From positions 7,503,673 through 7,567,672 of the forward strand of contig OX359197.1 in the NCBI GenBank assembly GCA_947172415.1: DNA of 64,000 nt, read 5' to 3'. This document shows, in pieces, positions 44,848 to 56,731 of the stretch. Both the position numbers and the translations under genes were made by a program. Position 1 is the first letter of the stretch, and each line of letters opens with the position of its first letter. The DNA comes from Chondrosia reniformis. Its lineage: Eukaryota > Porifera > Demospongiae > Chondrillida > Chondrillidae. The notes below the pieces were generated by a model that was not told the origin of the DNA, made no database searches, and worked only from the letters and a program-made list of their open reading frames with translations.

Positions 44848-46132
44848 CATAGATTATATATGACTAACGTAACCGGGATTGGAATCCACCCACGCAACGT
44901 TGGGACAATGTTTGCTAACACTTCCGTTTTATAAATCGAAACATTTCCGTACTATAGCTGCGATTTCGATCGGTTGATTATATGTTAAGTTGACGACGAA
45001 GTAAGCGGCGAATTATTTAACCATGGCTCAATCGACTTCTTCTCGACTGCTTGATTCTTCGTACATCGAATCGTTTATCGCCATTCTCAGAAAACTGGCT
45101 ATAAAGGAATTTGCAAGCGAAAAAATACCAAGACATTCGGTAATACGGAAGCAGATCGAATCTTTAGTTACTTCTCGTAGTGATATTGAAACATTGTGCT
45201 CTGCCTTACACAAGGATTTGATGGTCCTTGTGTCACAATTACCACTAAGGAAAATTGGAAGGCATTCCCTTCAAGTGGAACTGTGGCCACAGTTCCACTT
45301 GTTTAGAATTGAAGAGCTACCACAGATATGGAAAAAGTCACAAAAGGTAGTAGAAGACATAGATATCATCCTTGCCCAGAAGGCAACAATGGAGTATGTC
45401 CTCTTATTGTTACAAGAAAAATATTCACAAAATAAAGAAGAAAGTAGCCCCATGCAAGGAAAGAAAAGAGATACTCCCTGATGAAGCCAATGCTATTCGA
45501 TACGTAGCAGGGTATGTAATAAAAAAATGAAGAAAAAATACATGCTTGGGAAGTCATCAGTGATCTATCAATGTTTGGTGAAAATGGAAGAGGGCACCAC
45601 AAATTTAGAGGCAGAAGGTAATGATGCAGAGGAGGAAACATATTTAACTTATACACGGGCCTGGCTTAAACTCGTTAATCGAGGAGGGCTGTTTACAGTC
45701 AACGAACAAGTGTACACTTTCTTCCAAGAACTGGAAGTGTGCATATACCCCATGCTAGCAGAAAAACTGAAGATGGGAGCAAGCCCTGAAAAAGATGAAA
45801 TGGTACAAAAAATTGAAGCCAATGAAGATATATTGTTTGCTTGGTCACTGATTACTGTTGATCTGTCAAGAGATGATAGCCACCTTCTTCTTACTGACAT
45901 CATCTTGTTGTGGATGACCATAAGGGGATATGCTATAGCATCCAGACTAGTGGAGGATTACAAAGAAGCCATGCGAACCACAACAAAGGGGAAGAAGCCA
46001 TTAAGAAAACAATTATTTCAGAATTATAAATGAATATTATATTCTTAGATTATAACTATACATCTTTATTAAGCATATGGTAATAGCATAGATTATATAT
46101 GACTAACGTACGTTAGTCATATATAATCTATG
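44848..46132. mobile_element. TIR DNA transposon, copy 1 (1,285 bp)
   Basis: The 23-bp terminal inverted repeats CATAGATTATATATGACTAA(CGT) lie at 44848-44870 and, inverted, at 46110-46132. Both are flanked by GCTAGAA (44841-44847 and 46133-46139). The unoccupied sequence with a single GCTAGAA is present at 40990-40996, so the 7-bp target duplication is directly visible. A transposase-like frame reads in two parts. The first (from 45023) has HKDLMVLVSQLPLR. The second (45527-46033) begins at the A-run where the frame shifts. RYVAGYV precedes the shift (seen in copy 2), and here a 4-bp insertion near 45452 breaks the frame earlier. The superfamily is not assigned. The element looks inactive. 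Confidence 0.88.
46087..46132. repeat. Perfect 46-bp palindrome at the right transposon end
   Basis: The right terminal repeat is present twice, head to head, making an uninterrupted palindrome centred on ACGTACGT. The same structure is at 51110-51155. It can form a 23-bp cruciform stem with no loop. Confidence 0.95.
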
Positions 46133-46291
46133 GCTAGAAGAATCATTGCAATCACCCCGTCAATCATAATTTGTCGGTTAATATATTATCGCGTGCGTAT
46201 ACGTATATAGGTTCCAGGAAGTTCCGCCTGCGTGTGCGCATTGTTAATTAATTGTAGAAATAGCGTTCGGTCAGTGTATATACGACCATCT

Positions 46292-48339
46292 ATGAAGTTC
46301 TATACTCGACTATTGCTCCTTACGGTTGGACTCCTTAGCTTTCTTATCGTAACGCTTCTCTACGATTGTTCAATGGCAAGGCTTGAAGTTCAACCGGCTG
46401 TGATCAAGCAAGCTAAGGGACTTTGTGAAAGACAACTGTATCACCTTGAAGTAAATGAAACCTCTTCCCAGCGACTTACTGCAATAACATCAGTTACAGA
46501 AACGAAAGTATCTACTTCACCTAAATTATCTACCACTACTTCATCTAAATTATCTACCACTACTTCATCTAAATTATCTACCACTACTTCATCTAAAGTA
46601 TCTACCACTACTTCATCTAAAGTATCTACCACTACTTCATCTAAAGTATCTACCACTACTTCATCTAAAGTATCTACCACTACTTCATCTAAATTATCTA
46701 CCACTACTTCATCTAAATTATCTACCACTACTTCATCTAAAGTATCTACCACTTTGAATATAAACAACTACAATCCCTCAGCTGCTTCCACTATTCGTCC
46801 AGGGCTTTCTGAAAAATATCAACTTAAAATACATCGATCATCTTCTAAAGCAGTTACTGCATTGCAATCGTTTACCAATGCGTCTGAAGCATTGAGCTAC
46901 GTTCGTCCCTCCATTATTCATCCAAACGTATGGAATCTATCGTACATTCCAGCAAACTCCGATTTTCTCAAACTCACCCCCAAGGAAAAGCTTTTACCAA
47001 TGTTGTTATCTGAACGTTTGATCGATGAAGTGAAATATTTTTCCTTCTTCATTGGACAGGGACGGGGCGGCACGACCATTGTAGGAGTGCTGATGGATGC
47101 GCATCCCAACATGATTATCGCCACAGACTATTGCCTGTTTTTAAAGTGGCCTCAAGATGCAGACTATCACAGCAACAGGACACTCTTGTACACTGCTCTG
47201 CACCTTCAAAGTCGTGACATTGCGGATTGGATCCTGAGAATAAAGTTCAAAATGACGAGAGGTGACCACTGACGTTGACATTGTTTAGATATATATAAGT
47301 ATTTCAAAACAGAAGATATGAATAAGGATATATAGGATAGTATGTGCACTAGTCAAGGAGTATGGTAGTACCCTGTAAGATGAGAATGTAGATGTATGAT
47401 GACCAAAGACACAACTGAAAGTATTAAAATTGTTTGTTGTTACTTGATTATTTTCAATCATAATATGTAGAGAGTTAGATAGTAATCAAGTGTTACATTC
47501 TTCTCAGTGATCATTGTTGATCACAGCCCAGCATCCTGCACTGTCAGAGGCCCGGGTAATCCACCCCTATAGCTAAGACCATACTGCTTGTGCCCCTATC
47601 CCAATCTTGCCATTTGCTGTGTTGAGTCTAGGGGATGTGCAGTTATTGAGCTTCTTCTCCCATAGCACCCAATAACTATATGGGACGATTCCAGAAAAAG
47701 GTGACTGTGATTGGAGAGAAGGAGGCAGGAACTGACACAGAGCTCTTTTGGAGGAACGGAACAGTATGGACAGCTGTGTTTAAAGAACTACAGATGACAG
47801 TACAAGTTCCTATTAAAGTGGTTCTAGTAGGTATTGCTTACATGACCCCTCCCACTGGTAATGTTGATAATGGAAACTGTAAGTGATTTATAACATTTTC
47901 TGTATTGTGTTAGGTTGTGAGGAATCCTTATGACCAGATTGCCACTCTCACACGTATCGCTGTAGAGGAACATGAGGAAAGGGGCAAAAAGTTTAGACGA
48001 CCCATTGATAGTGAATACTTAATAGAAGATGCTATTCGGAGGTTGTTTAACATAAGTATGCAGTCAGCACTTGATATTATAAACACCTTCAACCTGGATG
48101 TGCTCGAAGTGCATCTCCCTAATCTATCAGCCAATCCTCGTGAGGAAATTGGCAATTGGTGTAAATTCTTTGAAGTTGAGTGCTATGACTGGTATGTTGA
48201 AATGTGTATTGCCTACCTGTACAGTAAGCCCCATCAGACTAGGCATACCCTGGTGTGGACCCCAAGATTGAAGCAGATGGTTGCGGATAACATTAAGAGG
48301 TTTCCCTGGTACAAGGGATATACTTTTGACAGTGATTGA
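46292..48339 (+). CDS. Sulfotransferase-like membrane protein, copy B (long stalk)
   Basis: Exons 46292-47261, 47666-47826, 47914-48339 give 518 aa in frame. Anchor, GQGRGGTTIVG loop and VVRNPYD motif are as in copy A. The stalk is expanded by a coding 24-bp minisatellite: nine STTTSSK(L/V) units at about residues 75-150, a Ser/Thr-rich segment suited to O-glycosylation. Catalytic residues are unchanged, so expansion seems tolerated. It follows the first transposon copy by about 160 bp, so its promoter region is transposon-adjacent. Confidence 0.8.
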
Positions 48340-49694
48340 TTGGCCAACATTAGAATTTGTAATTTTATATTCAAGATTTTAATTTATTTTTCTTATAAAA
48401 GTGTATATATATACGTAGCACTTTAATGTATAGACTAATACATTGTTATGACACCACTGCAGTGTCCAGTAGAGGACAAAGTGGAGTTGTTTTTTGATCT
48501 GCAGCTCGGCTGGTCTAGCCCAATGACCCCCCAGTGATTATTTCTATCACACTTGTATAATATACGTATTTAATTTGTAAATGTGTATTCCATGTATGTA
48601 ACTCCTTTTCCACGTAAAGCATTGATTATCTTAGATCTTTCTTGAGTCTTTGGGAATATACATACAATACGCTATTATATAGCTATATATGCGCAATAGG
48701 TGTAACATATATGATACTAGCAGAAGTGGGAGTGGGATAATCGGAAGAAGCTGATCAAGTAAATGGATTAACCACCAATTCAGTAGATTTGATGATTCCA
48801 TTGTCACTACTTTCATAACCATAGACTTACAGTCCTTTCAACAAATTACTCTTGAATACATGCACATATAGAAATTCAAACTGACAAGTTTACGTAGGCA
48901 ACAAAGAAATGCATAAGAGTAGATGATTATAGCTCATAAAAGGCAGTTTTTCTTTATACAAGATAGTCCCATTTATCTTATAGTAATTAAATATAGATTG
49001 GAAAACATTATCATACTTACATTATAATCTTAAGCTTTGTACACAATATTATTATTCTGCAATAAACTTCCCCTTTTTATATACTTAGTTAGCACAATAT
49101 AGACGAAACAACCAGTACCATCCTGTATATATTTACAGGTCATATTCGATGAAACCATGAATTATCTAGAACACCATGCATATTCCAAAAACTATGGTTA
49201 TCACGCCTATGAAGTTAAGGAGGATGGATTAAAACACAATTTTGTTAGACTAATGATTTAGGGCAAACCTATAGAGCTTTGGATGAGGATACAGTTAGGC
49301 TTCTTTTCTTCCTTTCCTTTTTTTGCATGGGCCATACCATGTATTGTGAATGTAGTTGGATCTGAAGTTCATAACAACCCCCATTACATTAGTCACCATG
49401 TATATATATGTACATGCATGCAGTCATGTAGCTTAAATATACATGCCAAGGTTTGGAATATATTGTTATAGCATATATAAAAGCATATAACTTCTTTTAG
49501 AATAATTTTGTAATATTGTCTCTTTTTAGTCTTACGCATAACTTAAACATTTAGGAGTTATGCATGATATAAGTTAACACTAACCCAGCCACTATTCGAG
49601 ACCCGGCCTCTATTAAAGAATTGGCCTCGGCACCCCCGGCCTCTATTTGAGCCCGGTTTCTATACGGACATATACGGTATTTACTTCTACCTCA
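48340..49694. other. Second copy of the duplication spacer
   Basis: Near-identical to 43084-44682 apart from the ~240-bp segment missing here. No intact gene. A short hydrophobic minus-strand frame at 48631-48822 (also at 43619-43810) is probably chance. Confidence 0.65.
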
Positions 49695-49859
49695 ATCCTC
49701 CTATTCCAGATCCTTTTCCCCTTAGCAAGAGGAAGGAGTACATTGATAGTCAAACCCAGAAAGACAGGCCTGTATCTCATCCATGTGATCCCCTTGGCCA
49801 TCGAGACAGTGGGAGCTTTCGCTCTTGATGCCCTCAAATTTTCAATGCCTTAGCTAGAA
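49695..49859 (+). pseudogene. Scaffold-gene fragment, duplicate of 44683-44847
   Basis: Same exon-7/intron-9 chimera and same junction as the copy at 44683, carried along by the ~5-kb tandem duplication. Confidence 0.8.
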
Positions 49860-51155
49860 CATAGATTATATATGACTAACGTAACCGGGATTGGAATCCA
49901 CCCACGCAACGTTGGGACAATGTTTGCTAACACTTCCGTTTTATAAATCGAAACATTTCCGTACTATATAGCTGCGATTTCGATCGGTTGATTATATGTT
50001 AAGTTGACGACGAAGTAAGCGGCGAATTATTTAACCATGGCTCAATCGACTTCTTCTCGACTGCTTGATTCTTCGTACATCGAATCGTTTATCGCCATTC
50101 TCAGAAAACTGGCTATAAAGGAATTTGCAAGCGAAAAAATACCAAGACATTCGGTAATACGGAAGCAGATCGAATCTTTAGTTACTTCTCGTAGTGATAT
50201 TGAAACATTGTGCTCTGCCTTACACAAGTGCCTTACACAAGGAATTGATGGTCCTTGTGTCACAATTACCACTAAGGAAAATTGGAAGGCATTCCCTTCA
50301 AGTGGAACTGTGGCCACAGTTCCACTTGTTTAGAATTGAAGAGCTACCACAGATATGGAAAAAGTCACAAAAGGTAGTAGAAGACATAGATATCATCCTT
50401 GCCCAGAAGGCAACAATGGAGTATGTCCTCTTATTGTTACAAGAAAAATATTCACGAAATAAAGAAGAAAGTAGCCCCAAGGAAAGAAAAGAGATACTCC
50501 CTGATGAAGCCAATGCTATTCGATACGTAGCAGGGTATGTAATAAAAAAATGAAGAAAAAATACATGCTTGGGAAGTCATCAGTGATCTATCAATGTTTG
50601 GTGAAAATGGAAGAGGGCACCACAAATTTAGAGGCAGAAGGTAATGATGCAGAGGAGGAAACATATTTAACTTATACACGGGCCTGGCTTAAACTCGTTA
50701 ATCGAGGAGGGCTGTTTACAGTCAACGAACAAGTGTACACTTTCTTCCAAGAACTGGAAGTGTGCATATACCCCATGCTAGCAGAAAAACTGAAGATGGG
50801 AGCAGGCCCTGAAAAAGATGAAATGGTACAAAAAATTGAAGCCAATGAAGATATATTGTTTGCTTGGTCACTGATTACTGTTGATCTGTCAAGAGATGAT
50901 AGCCACCTTCTTCTTACTGACATCATCTTGTTGTGGATGACCATAAGGGGATATGCTATAGCATCCAGTCTAGTGGAGGATTACAAAGAAGCCATGCGAA
51001 CCACAACAAAGGGGAAGAAGCCATTAAGAAAACAATTATTTCAGAATTATAAATGAATATTATATTCTTAGATTATAACTATACATCTTTATTAAGCATA
51101 TGGTAATAGCATAGATTATATATGACTAACGTACGTTAGTCATATATAATCTATG
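49860..51155. mobile_element. TIR DNA transposon, copy 2
   Basis: Same terminal repeats (49860-49882 and 51133-51155), same flanking GCTAGAA and same palindrome as copy 1. The copy therefore arose by segmental duplication after insertion, not by a new jump. Coding lesions differ: this copy has a short duplication (TGCCTTACACAAG, near 50222) that breaks the frame but lacks copy 1's 4-bp insertion. Its second-half frame runs through EANAIRYVAGYVIKK to the shared A-run shift. The last part is at 50550-51056. Confidence 0.87.
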
Positions 51156-51314
51156 GCTAGAAGAATCATTGCAATCACCCCGTCAATCATAATTTGTCGG
51201 TTAATATATTATCGCGTACGTATACGTATATAGGTTCCAGGAAGTTCCGCCTGCGTGTGCGAATTGTTAATTAATTGTAGAAATAGCGTTCGGTCAGTGT
51301 ATATACGACCATCT

Positions 51315-53353
51315 ATGAAGTTCTATACTCGACTATTGCTCCTTACGGTTGGACTCCTTAGCTTTCTTATCGTAACGCTTCTCTACGATTGTTCAATGGC
51401 AAGGCTTGAAGTTCAACCGGCTGTGATCAAGCAAGCTAAGGGACTTTGTGAAAGACAACTGTATCACCTTGAAGTAAATGAAACCTCTTCCCAGCGACTT
51501 ACTGCAATAACATCAGTTACAGAAACGAAAGTATCTACTTCACCTAAATTATCTACCACTACTTCATCTAAATTATCTACCACTACTTCATCTAAATTAT
51601 CTACCACTACTTCATCTAAAGTATCTACCACTACTTCATCTAAAGTATCTACCACTACTTCATCTAAAGTATCTACCACTACTTCATCTAAATTATCTAC
51701 CACTACTTCATCTAAATTATCTACCACTACTTCATCTAAAGTATCTACCACTTTGAATATAAACAACTACAATCCCTCTGCTGCTTCCACTATTCGTCCA
51801 GGGCTTTCTGAAAAATATCAACTTAAAATACATCGATCATCTTCTAAAGCAGTTACTGCATTGCAATCATTTACCAATGCGTCTGAAGCATTGAGCTACG
51901 TTCGTCCCTCCATTATTCATCCAAACGTATGGAATCTACCGTATATTCCAGCGAACTCCGATTTTCTCAAACTCACCCCCAAGGAAAAGCTTTTACCAAT
52001 GTTGTTATCTGAACGTTTGATCGATGAAGTGAAATACTTTTCCTTCTTCATTGGACAGGGACGGGGCGGCACGACCATTGTAGGAGTGCTGATGGATGCG
52101 CATCCCAACATGATTATTGCCACAGACTATTGCCTGTTTTTAAAGTGGCCCCAAGATGCAGACTATCACAGCAACAGGACACTCTTGTACACTGCTCTGC
52201 ACCTTCAAAGTCGTGACATTGCGGATTGGATCCTGAGAATAAAGTTCAAAATGACGAGAGGTGACCACTGACGTTGACATTGTTTAGATATATATAAGTA
52301 TTTCGAAACAGAAGATATGAATAAGGATATGTAGGATAGTATGTGCACTAGTCAAGGAGTATGGTAGTACCCTGTAAGATGAGAATGTAGATGTATGATG
52401 ACCAAAGACACAACTGAAAGTATTAAAATTGAAAGTATTAAAATTGTTTGTTGTTACTTGATTATTTTCAATCATAATATGTAGAGAGTTAGATAGTAAT
52501 CAAGTGTTACATTCTTCTCAGTGATCATTGTTGATCACAGCCCAGCATCCTGCACTGTCAGAGGCCCGGGTAATCCACCCCTATAGTTAAGACCATACTG
52601 CTTGTGCCCCTATCCCAATCTTGCCATTTGCTGTGTTGAGTCTAGGGGATGTGCAGTTACTGAGCTTCTTCTCCCATAGCACCCAATAACTATATGGGAC
52701 GATTCCAGAAAAAGGTGACTGTGATTGGAGAGAAGGAGGCAGGAACTGACACAGAGCTCTTTTGGAGGAACGGAACAGTATGGACAGCTGTGTTTAAAGA
52801 ACTACAGATGACAGTACAAGTTCCTATTAAAGTGGTTCTAGTAGGTATTGCTTACATGACCCCTCCCACTGGTAATGTTGATAATGGAAACTGTAAGTGA
52901 TTTATAACATTTTCTGTATTGTGTTAGGTTGTGAGGAATCCTTATGACCAGATTGCCACACTCACACGTATCGCTGTAGAGGAACATGAGGAAAGGGGCA
53001 AAAAGTTTAGACGACCCATTGATAGTGAATACTTAATAGAAGATGCTATTCGGAGGTTGTTTAACATAAGTATGCAGTCAGCACTTGATATTATAAACAC
53101 CTTCAACCTGGATGTGCTCGAAGTGCATCTCCCTAATCTATCAGCCAATCCTCGTGAGGAAATTGGCAATTGGTGTAAATTCTTTGAAGTTGAGTGCTAT
53201 GACTGGTATGTTGAAATGTGTATTGCCTACCTGTACAGTAAGACCCATCAGACTAGGCATACCCTGGTGTGGACCCCAAGATTGAAGCAGATGGTTGCGG
53301 ATAACATTAAGAGGTTTCCCTGGTACAAGGGATATACTTTTGACAGTGATTGA
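51315..53353 (+). CDS. Sulfotransferase-like membrane protein, copy C (long stalk)
   Basis: Exons 51315-52260, 52680-52840, 52928-53353 give 510 aa in frame. It is almost identical to copy B but has eight stalk repeats instead of nine, an exact 24-bp contraction. The loop reads GQGRGGTTIVG and the 3'-phosphate motif is VVRNPYD. It is the downstream product of the 5-kb tandem duplication. Confidence 0.8.
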
Positions 53354-53461
53354 TTGGCCATCATTAGAATTTGTAATTTTATATTCAAGATTTTAATTTA
53401 TTTTTCTTATAAAAGTGTATATATATACGTAGCACTTTAATGTGTAGACTAATACATTGTT

Positions 53462-53640
53462 ATGACACCACTGCAGTGTCCAGTAGAGGACAAAGTGGAG
53501 TTGTTTCCTTCAAAACGTTACTCTTATTTTTAGCATGTAGTTTCTCTATGAGAGCATTCAGAGTCTGTTCTTCTCTCTGCTTTCTCTGCTCAAGTTTCTG
53601 TAGTAAGCTCTGCCCATGAAGCTATCAGTAAATACATCAA
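53462..53640 (-). pseudogene. Truncated stathmin-like last exon
   Basis: The minus strand keeps the start (QKLEQRKQREEQ-like) and the very end of the stathmin-like exon seen whole at 56732-56992. The middle, including the SNKENREAHL core, is deleted. Non-functional. Confidence 0.7.
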
Positions 53641-53879
53641 AATCATCATCATAATAATAATTAACACATTAATTTATGCCCTAATATTAAAGGGCAGGAT
53701 AGCACTCTCTAAGTAGGAATGGCATAGCACACATATATATATATATCTAAACCTGTATGTACATGTGATACGTACATGTATATAAAATTAATCCAAAATG
53801 AACATCCATATTAGGAATGTATACACAATGACCTGTATCCTCAGCAGACCCATTTAGGATGATTTAGGCTTGAGAAAAT

Positions 53880-54282
53880 TGGAGGGGTCTTGAGAGAGCG
53901 GAGAGAACATGTGAGGAATGTGATTTGGGGAAGGCGGAAGATGTGCAACATTGGCTGCTGGAGTGCGAGAGATGGAAGGATGAACGAGTGGACCTTTTTC
54001 AGTCAGTGTCACGGGTAGCACTGGGGTTTGATTTGATGACTGATGATGATAAACTATTTGCCATTCTGGATCAAGGATGCAAGCATCACTCAATCCTTAA
54101 GATTATTTTGAAGATGTGGACTGCTAGATTTAGTTGACCTTTTTGATTGATGACTTAATGTTTTGTTGAACTGATTTATTTGTCATGATGTATTGGTGTG
54201 AGCCTCATAGGACAGTTTGTCCTATATAGTGCTATGCATGTGGCACGTTAAATAATAATAATAATAATAATAATAATATATC
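53880..54282 (+). mobile_element. Non-LTR retrotransposon 3' end (fragment)
   Basis: A reading frame ends with TCEECDLGKAEDVQHWLLEC, the CCHC arrangement common at the C-terminus of LINE reverse transcriptases. A stop codon, a short 3' UTR (containing AGGACAGTTTGTCCT, a perfect inverted repeat) and an (AAT)n tail at 54250-54280 follow. It is strongly 5'-truncated. The clade is not assigned. Confidence 0.72.
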
Positions 54283-54720
54283 AATCAATCAATCAATCAA
54301 TATTATTAGAGTGCACCGTGCCCATTGGCACCAGGGCACAGATTGGCCCCATGCAGCACTTACAACAAGACAAAATAAATAATATGAACATGCAAAATAG
54401 AGCTAACTGAACCTTGCATATATGCATGCCACATACACAAAATAATTGACAAGAGTTCATAGTTGCTACATGCAGCCGACAGCAGAGATGCAGTAGAATT
54501 CTGGGTACTCCACTTGTCACTATGCCGTTGTATCCAGGCCTCCAATTGTACGCGTTGGGATTTCCATGCTTCATACCTCATTAATCAATGTTCCACGTCT
54601 TCCACTTCACCCCTGTCACATTCCTTGCATACTCTCTCCTGTCTGGTCACCCCCTCCATCTTCCCGTCTCGATTTGAAATCCTGCCGTGCCTCCTCTTAG
54701 TTTCATAATCAGTCTGTGAT
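54283..54720 (-). mobile_element. Non-LTR retrotransposon 3' end, minus strand, decayed
   Basis: The minus strand encodes a related C-terminal CCHC segment (VCKECDRGEVEDVEH) interrupted by a TGA where Trp is expected, then a UTR ending in (ATTG)n at 54283-54300. The same segment recurs at 60356-60785, so it moved with the D/F duplication. It lies tail-to-tail with the plus-strand LINE end. Confidence 0.7.
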
Positions 54721-54914
54721 GTAAATATGATTTTGTAAGATATTGCAATACAAATACGAATTTCTGAAGTTTAATACATTTTTCTTATTTTGCTAAAGTA
54801 GTTCAATATTATCGCGTACGTATATAGAATCTATATGGGTTCACGCCCCTTTGTTCCTTTCACAATGTGCATTGTTAATTGTAGAAATAGCGTTCGGTCA
54901 GTGTACGACCATCT

Positions 54915-56619
54915 ATGAAGTTCTATACTCGACTATTTTTCCTTACGGTTGGACTCCTTAGCTTTCTTGTCATAACACTTCTCTACGATTGTTCAATTGC
55001 AAGGCTTGAAGTTCGACCGGCTGTGATCAAGCAAGCTAAGGGACTTTCTGAAAAACATCTGTTTCACCTTGAAGTAAATGAAACCTCTTCCCAGCGACTT
55101 ACTGCAATAACATCAGTTACAGGAGCGAAAGTATCTACTTCATCTAAAGTCAGTTACAATCCCTCTGCTGCTTCCACTATTCGTCCAGGGCTTTCTGATA
55201 AAAATAAACTTAAAATACATCGATCATCTTCTAAAGCAGTTACTGCATTGCAATCATTTACCAATGCGTCTGAAGTATTGAGCTACGTTCGTCCCTCCAT
55301 TATTCATCCAAACGTATGGAATCTATCGTACATTCCAGCGAACTCCGATTTTCTCAAACTCACCCCCAAGGAAAAGCTTCTACCAATGTTGTTATCTGAA
55401 TGGTTGATCGATGAAGTGAAATACTTTTCCTTCTTCATTGGACAGGGGCGCAGCGGCACGACTATTGTAGGAATGCTGATGGATGCGCATCCCAACATGA
55501 TTATCGCCAAAGACTATTGCCTGTTTTTAAAGTGGCCTCAAGATGCAGACTATCACAGCAACAGGACACTCTTGTACACTGCTCTGCACCTTCAAAGCCT
55601 GAGAATGAAGTTCGAAATGACGAAAGGTGACCACTGACATTGACATTGAAACAGAAGATATATGGTAGTACCCTCAAAGTAATTTTCGGTTAATAATCAA
55701 TTTGGATGTTATACCTCTAACACTCACCTCCACATATATACCTAAACTTACCTTCTACCGTCCCCTTCTCAGTGATCAGTATTGACCCTGAATTGGGGGA
55801 TAGCATCCTGCACTGTCAGAGGCCCATCCCGTAGGACCTCTCGCACATTTGACACAGGACAATCTCGCATATTTGCTGTGTCTAAGTAATGTTTGTGTAA
55901 AAATGTCACTACAGAATAATAGAATCTGCTATATTATATATGTATTGCTTCTCCCATTAGCACCCAATAACTATACGAGACGATTCCAGAAAAAGGTGAC
56001 TGTGATTGGAGAGAAGGAGGCAGGAACTGACACAGAGCTCTTTTGGAAGAACAGAACAGTATGGACAGCTGTGTTTAAAGAACTACAGATGACAGTACAA
56101 GTTCCTATTAAAGTGGTTCTAGTAAGTATTGCATACATGCCCCCCTCCCACTGGTAATGTTGATAATGGAAACTGTACACTGTATTGTGTTAGGTTGTGA
56201 GGAATCCTTATGACCAGATTGCCACACTCACACGTATTGCTGTATGGGAACATGAGAAAAGTGGCGAAAAGTTTAGACGACCCATTGATAGTGAATATTT
56301 AATAGAAGATGCTATTCGGAGGCTGTTTAACATAAGTATGCAGTCAGCACTTGATATTATAAACACCTTCAACCTGGATGTGCTCGAAGTGCATCTTTCT
56401 AATCTAATAGCCAATCCTCGTGAGGAAATTGGCAATTGGTGTAAATTCTTTGAAGTTGAGTGCTATGACTGGTATGTTGAAATGTGTATTGCCTACCTGT
56501 ACAGTAAGACCCATCAGACTAGGCATACCCTGGTGTGGACGTCAAGATTGAAGCAGATGGTTGCGGATAACATTAAGAGGTTTCCCTGGTACAAGGGATA
56601 TACTTTTGACAGTGATTGA
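54915..56619 (+). CDS. Sulfotransferase-like membrane protein, copy D (canonical loop)
   Basis: Exons 54915-55626, 55961-56121, 56194-56619 give 432 aa in frame. It is the only copy whose PAPS loop reads GQGRSGTTIVG, the usual Ser form of the family. The stalk has no expanded repeat. Just before the first splice site it lacks about seven residues present in the others (the HVAGWI/DIADWI segment). Exon 3 keeps VVRNPYD. It may be the most conventional enzyme, or one with a changed lid region. Confidence 0.78.
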
Positions 56620-56731
56620 TTGGCCAACAATAGAATTTGTAATTTTTTACTCAAGATTATAATTTCTTTTTCTTATAAAAGTGTATATTATGTCAAACAT
56701 GTAGCACTTTAATGTATAGACTAATACATTG

